In this document: positions 6,436 to 8,804 of the stretch, piece after piece
Position numbering within the stretch: the stretch's first letter is position 1
Layout: each line of letters begins with the position of its first letter
Origin: an uncultured Lachnospiraceae bacterium
Lineage (GTDB): Bacteria; Bacillota; Clostridia; Lachnospirales; Lachnospiraceae
Length of the DNA: 8,804 bases
Direction: 5' to 3'
Assembly (NCBI GenBank): GCA_937910785.1
Contig: CALDLG010000035.1
Span: 1 to 8,804 of the forward strand
The notes under the pieces: generated by a model
Told to the model about the DNA's origin: nothing
The model's input: the letters and a program-made list of their open reading frames with translations, nothing else
Database searches by the model: none
Position numbers and translations under genes: made by a program

Positions 6436-6527
6436 ATCACATCATCTCCTTCGCATTTGCACTACAGTTTTCTTCATTTCTATAATATTCTGTTACATTA
6501 ACGGCTTTTTTCAACTTTTTAAAATAT

Positions 6528-6537
6528 ATCATAGCAT
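6528..6537 (-). promoter_or_regulatory. Extended -10 promoter for the enzyme array
   Basis: On the minus strand TATGAT (6533 to 6528) is preceded by TG and one base, giving an extended -10 element (TGCTATGAT). A weak TTGTAG lies about 20 bases further upstream, which is long for a -35 box, but extended -10 promoters depend less on it. Initiation would fall near 6521 and give an untranslated leader of about 165 bases that contains the leader ORF and hairpins. An alternative TTGAAA (6514 to 6509) with TATTAT (6487 to 6482) has a 21-base spacer and is less likely. Confidence 0.42.
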
Positions 6538-6564
6538 ATTACCTGTGATTATTCTACAAAAACT

Positions 6565-6590
6565 GCAAAACAGAGGCAATCCTCTACATT
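6565..6590 (-). terminator. Weak candidate terminator after the ABC operon
   Basis: In the minus-strand RNA AGAGG (6585 to 6581 complement) pairs with CCTCT (6576 to 6572 complement) around an ATTG loop, with two further G-U pairs possible. It is followed by GTTTTGCAGTTTTTG. The stem is short and the T-run is broken, so termination would be partial. Its place, about 90 bases after the second permease and before the candidate promoter of the enzyme array, fits a boundary between two transcripts. Confidence 0.35.
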
Positions 6591-6671
6591 CTAATAAATC
6601 AAACTTACTGAAAGGATCAATGGAAACCACAGCCAGGATACTTCCTGTGACTTGTATTTCTGACAATCCGA

Positions 6672-7451
6672 TCAACTGTAATTCTGTTTTTGTATCTTCG
6701 ATAATGCTCCTGCTCTCCTTTGTTTTTTTACTCTATCACAAGAGAAGGCTACCATAATTCCGGAAATCAATCCCATAAAGAGCAGGACAGTTAAACTAAC
6801 CCACTTGCTCATTGTTCCTGTCGAACCTCCTCCATGATACCCGATCAGTGCAAGTCCGGCTGAAACAGGATATACACTTGTAAGTCCATGTCCCGAAGCA
6901 AATGCACCCACAAAACCATAGAAAAAGCTAAATGCTACTCCCGGCATAAATGTTCCCGCCCGTTGGCTTGTGTATACAATAACAGGAACTAATGCAACAT
7001 ACTCAAGCAAATTTATTCCTGTCATTTGCAACAATCCTTTTATGGCAGTGTACCAGGAAAATCCCGGAAATCCGCTGATAAAGAATACGGTCAACACAAA
7101 AACGTATTCAATAACGGCAAGAAAAACAGCAATGATACTTACCGCAAACAGTTTTCCCATGAGTAATTGACGAAAAGAAACAGGGATTGCAAGTAAATTT
7201 TTCAGTGTATCATCTATCCTTTCCCTTTCCATAACATAACCCGCAATCAGCACAATAATAGCAGGATATATTAAAGTCAGATTATTCCAAATCACATCAT
7301 CAGAGAAATTTTCCAATGTATAAGTTGTGCCATCCTGAGCAATCGCCATAAATCTTGTTAAAAAAACAACTGAAAGCATAGCTGCAATACCAATCCAAAT
7401 AATAGAATAACGTCTTAATTTCAAAAGTTCTGTTTTAACCAATTTTATCAA
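6672..7451 (-). CDS. ABC-2 permease, lantibiotic/bacitracin-immunity type
   Basis: This integral membrane protein of 259 residues has six likely membrane helices (about 16-33, 58-74, 101-128, 147-162, 165-187, 217-236). After the second helix comes MERERIDDTLKNLLAIPVSF (74-93), the cytoplasmic coupling segment characteristic of LanE/LanG, MutE/MutG and BcrB permeases. With its partner permease and the ATPase it should form an exporter that removes peptide antibiotics from the membrane; the real substrate is unknown. The start is TTG at 7451, set by GAGGTG 8 bases upstream that overlaps the end of the preceding permease gene. It starts 12 bases after that gene and shares its MxKL-K-E-KL-R beginning. 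The C-terminal tail is rich in lysine and arginine. Confidence 0.88.
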   Translation of the reverse strand: MIKLVKTELLKLRRYSIIWIGIAAMLSVVFLTRFMAIAQDGTTYTLENFSDDVIWNNLTLIYPAIIVLIAGYVMERERIDDTLKNLLAIPVSFRQLLMGKLFAVSIIAVFLAVIEYVFVLTVFFISGFPGFSWYTAIKGLLQMTGINLLEYVALVPVIVYTSQRAGTFMPGVAFSFFYGFVGAFASGHGLTSVYPVSAGLALIGYHGGGSTGTMSKWVSLTVLLFMGLISGIMVAFSCDRVKKQRRAGALSKIQKQNYS

Positions 7452-7463
7452 AATGATCTCACC

Positions 7464-8249
7464 TCATCTTTCCTTTCTCTGATAAATCCGAATAATTGCA
7501 AAGTAGGATAAAATACCGATAACAAATACTGTTATTGCAACAATCCACAGCGGCAAAAAGTAAGGTTTCCATATTGCATAAGCAGTCGCTGTTTCCTCTA
7601 TCATCATAGAAGCCTGCCAGCGATAAATAATCGGAGACGGAATTATATTCGTCAACAATTTCATGACGGGATCAGTAGATGTAAAAGAACCTGAAAAGCC
7701 AAGCATAAAACCGAACATCGTATAAAAAAATGTCAAAATTATTGAAAAAATATAAGAACGGTTAAACCCAACGATTGCAATAACAACAGGCAAAATGCTG
7801 GTAGTATATAAAAATGCAGTCATTAAAGAAATCCATATTTTTTCCACTATATTTCCCAAATCACTTCCTGCAATCGCCCCTCCTGCCATCGAAGAAAGCA
7901 ATGTTACAATCACAAAAATCAGGCCCCAGATATACAGCACAATTATTTTTGCCGTTGCAATCTTCCATAGTGGAATGGGAACAGCTCTTAAATTTTTCAA
8001 TGTGCCATTATCCCGCTCCATGAAGAATAGCATAGCAGCTATAATCCCAATCACACATGGAAGCATAATTGGCACACCTATACAAAGCAGCATTTCATAT
8101 AGTCCATCAAACGCACTCATATCTCCGATATTCCCGCTCAAGGCAAGTGCCGTAAAGGGAATTGGAAATAATAATGCTGCAAAGATAACAAACATGACGA
8201 ATTTCTTCCGCTTCAATTTCCCAAATTCACATTTGATGAGTTTAAGCAA
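7464..8249 (-). CDS. ABC-2 permease, lantibiotic/bacitracin-immunity type
   Basis: This 261-residue membrane protein is a homologue of the permease that follows it. Helices are seen at about 17-37, 52-77, 102-122, 139-162, 166-186 and 231-253. The coupling segment reads MERDNGTLKNLRAVPIPLWK (77-96), with the same E-R, T-L-K-N-L and P-I/V spacing as the partner. The frame is open back to an ATG at 8423, but that would overlap the ATPase gene by 180 bases with a non-hydrophobic, unrelated N-terminus. A TTG at 8249 with AGGAGGTGA 8 bases upstream gives the N-terminus LLKLIKCEFGKLKRKKF, matching the partner, and an 8-base overlap with the ATPase stop. I take TTG as the start. Translational coupling to the ATPase is likely. 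Confidence 0.88.
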   Translation of the reverse strand: MLKLIKCEFGKLKRKKFVMFVIFAALLFPIPFTALALSGNIGDMSAFDGLYEMLLCIGVPIMLPCVIGIIAAMLFFMERDNGTLKNLRAVPIPLWKIATAKIIVLYIWGLIFVIVTLLSSMAGGAIAGSDLGNIVEKIWISLMTAFLYTTSILPVVIAIVGFNRSYIFSIILTFFYTMFGFMLGFSGSFTSTDPVMKLLTNIIPSPIIYRWQASMMIEETATAYAIWKPYFLPLWIVAITVFVIGILSYFAIIRIYQRKER

Positions 8250-8804
8250 TCCCCTCACCTCCTGTGACGCGCTTGAAGTATTCTTCAAGACTTTCTTCAC
8301 ACGTATGGGCTTCTGATACTTCCAGGCCATTCTCCACAAAGTCTCTGACAATTTCACTAACCGACGCCTCAAAATTATACAACCGCAGATTGTGGTCGTC
8401 CTGTATCGAAAACTGCTTTTCATGAAAGCTGCATTCTAAAATCCTTGCTGCCTGTGCCGTGTCAGAAACAGTAAAACGGATATGTTTGCTGCTCTTTGCT
8501 TCCAGTTCTGCAAGGCTTTCTTCTTCCAGCAATACACCGTGGTCGATAATGCCTATATCGTCAGCCAATAACGCAATCTCGGAAAGGATATGGCTGGAAA
8601 TCAAAATTGTTTTTCCATGTTCACTGCAAAGATCACGGATAAAGGAACGTACCTCTGCAATTCCGATTGGGTCAAGCCCGTTGATCGGTTCGTCCAAAAT
8701 TAAAAGCTCCGGGTCGTGCATAACGGCAAGAGCAATCGCCAGCCGCTGCTTCATGCCAAGCGAATATTGGGAAAACAGTTTTTTATCTTTATAAGGCAGA
8801 CCAA
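8242..8804 (-). CDS. ABC transporter ATPase (BcrA/LanF-like), 5' end outside window
   Basis: The last 186 residues of an ABC ATPase are present; the Walker A part is outside the window. Visible motifs are the signature YSLGMKQRLAIAL (13-25 of the visible part; SLGMKQR in place of LSGGQ, normal for this group), Walker B LLILDEP (33-39), the D-loop NGLDP (41-45) and the H-loop SSH (69-71). INGLDPIGIAEVRSFIRDL and the ISSHILSEI segment are typical of bacitracin and lantibiotic immunity ATPases such as BcrA, MutF and SpaF. The C-terminal 90 residues are a variable regulatory tail. An internal ATG at 8754 is not the start, since it lies inside the signature motif and the frame is open to the edge. 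It energises the two permeases encoded directly downstream. Confidence 0.93.
   Translation of the reverse strand, partial: GLPYKDKKLFSQYSLGMKQRLAIALAVMHDPELLILDEPINGLDPIGIAEVRSFIRDLCSEHGKTILISSHILSEIALLADDIGIIDHGVLLEEESLAELEAKSSKHIRFTVSDTAQAARILECSFHEKQFSIQDDHNLRLYNFEASVSEIVRDFVENGLEVSEAHTCEESLEEYFKRVTGGEGIA

Noticed and set aside
8249..8423. Upstream-extended start of the first permease at 8423
   Set aside because: It would overlap the ATPase by about 180 bases, lacks a ribosome binding site, and adds an unrelated N-terminus; the TTG at 8249 fits the family and spacing.
1..8804. CRISPR arrays, tRNA or rRNA genes, insertion sequences, toxin-antitoxin pairs
   Set aside because: No regularly spaced direct repeats, cloverleaf sequences, transposase motifs or terminal repeats were found by eye on either strand.

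Overview
The window looks like an accessory, resistance-type chromosomal region of a low-GC Firmicute, most likely a gut clostridium of the Lachnospiraceae type. The reasons are AT-rich codon use, strong AGGAGG-type ribosome binding sites, two TTG starts, and protein families typical of that group. Taxonomy is inferred from style and family resemblance, not from a marker gene. All twelve convincing genes lie on the minus strand, so transcription runs from position 8804 towards 1. The plus strand carries only shadow frames.

Right part (8804 to 6672): the end of an ABC transporter operon of the lantibiotic/bacitracin-immunity kind (LanFEG or BcrAB-like). It has an ATPase whose 5' end is outside the window and two homologous six-helix permeases. 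The ATPase and first permease overlap by 8 bases, the second permease follows after 12, and both permeases start with TTG behind a GAGGTGAG site. A weak hairpin with T-runs lies downstream.

Junction (6671 to 6358): about 310 bases without a large gene. Reading leftwards it holds the candidate terminator, an extended -10 promoter, a 16-codon leader ORF with its own ribosome binding site, and two mutually exclusive hairpins. One hairpin buries the ribosome binding site of the next gene. This has the layout of a translational attenuator.

Left part (6357 to 1): a close-packed, one-direction array of unrelated small enzymes. In transcription order these are a two-domain GNAT acetyltransferase, a 50-codon ORF that looks like the tail of a lost P-loop kinase, a GNAT, a beta-lactamase-fold serine hydrolase, a GNAT, a class I SAM methyltransferase, a RimJ/RimL-type GNAT, an AAC(6')-like aminoglycoside acetyltransferase, another GNAT, and a further GNAT-like gene cut by the window edge. 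Gaps are about 30 to 130 bases, with no strong terminators. A perfect 12-bp inverted repeat (1142-1174) sits in the largest gap.

The genes do not form a metabolic pathway. The common theme is modification or export of small toxic molecules, so the best reading is a defence or resistance gene collection. The most interesting points are the attenuator before the two-domain GNAT, the recognisable AAC(6') gene, and the cassette-like packing of seven distinct acetyltransferases.
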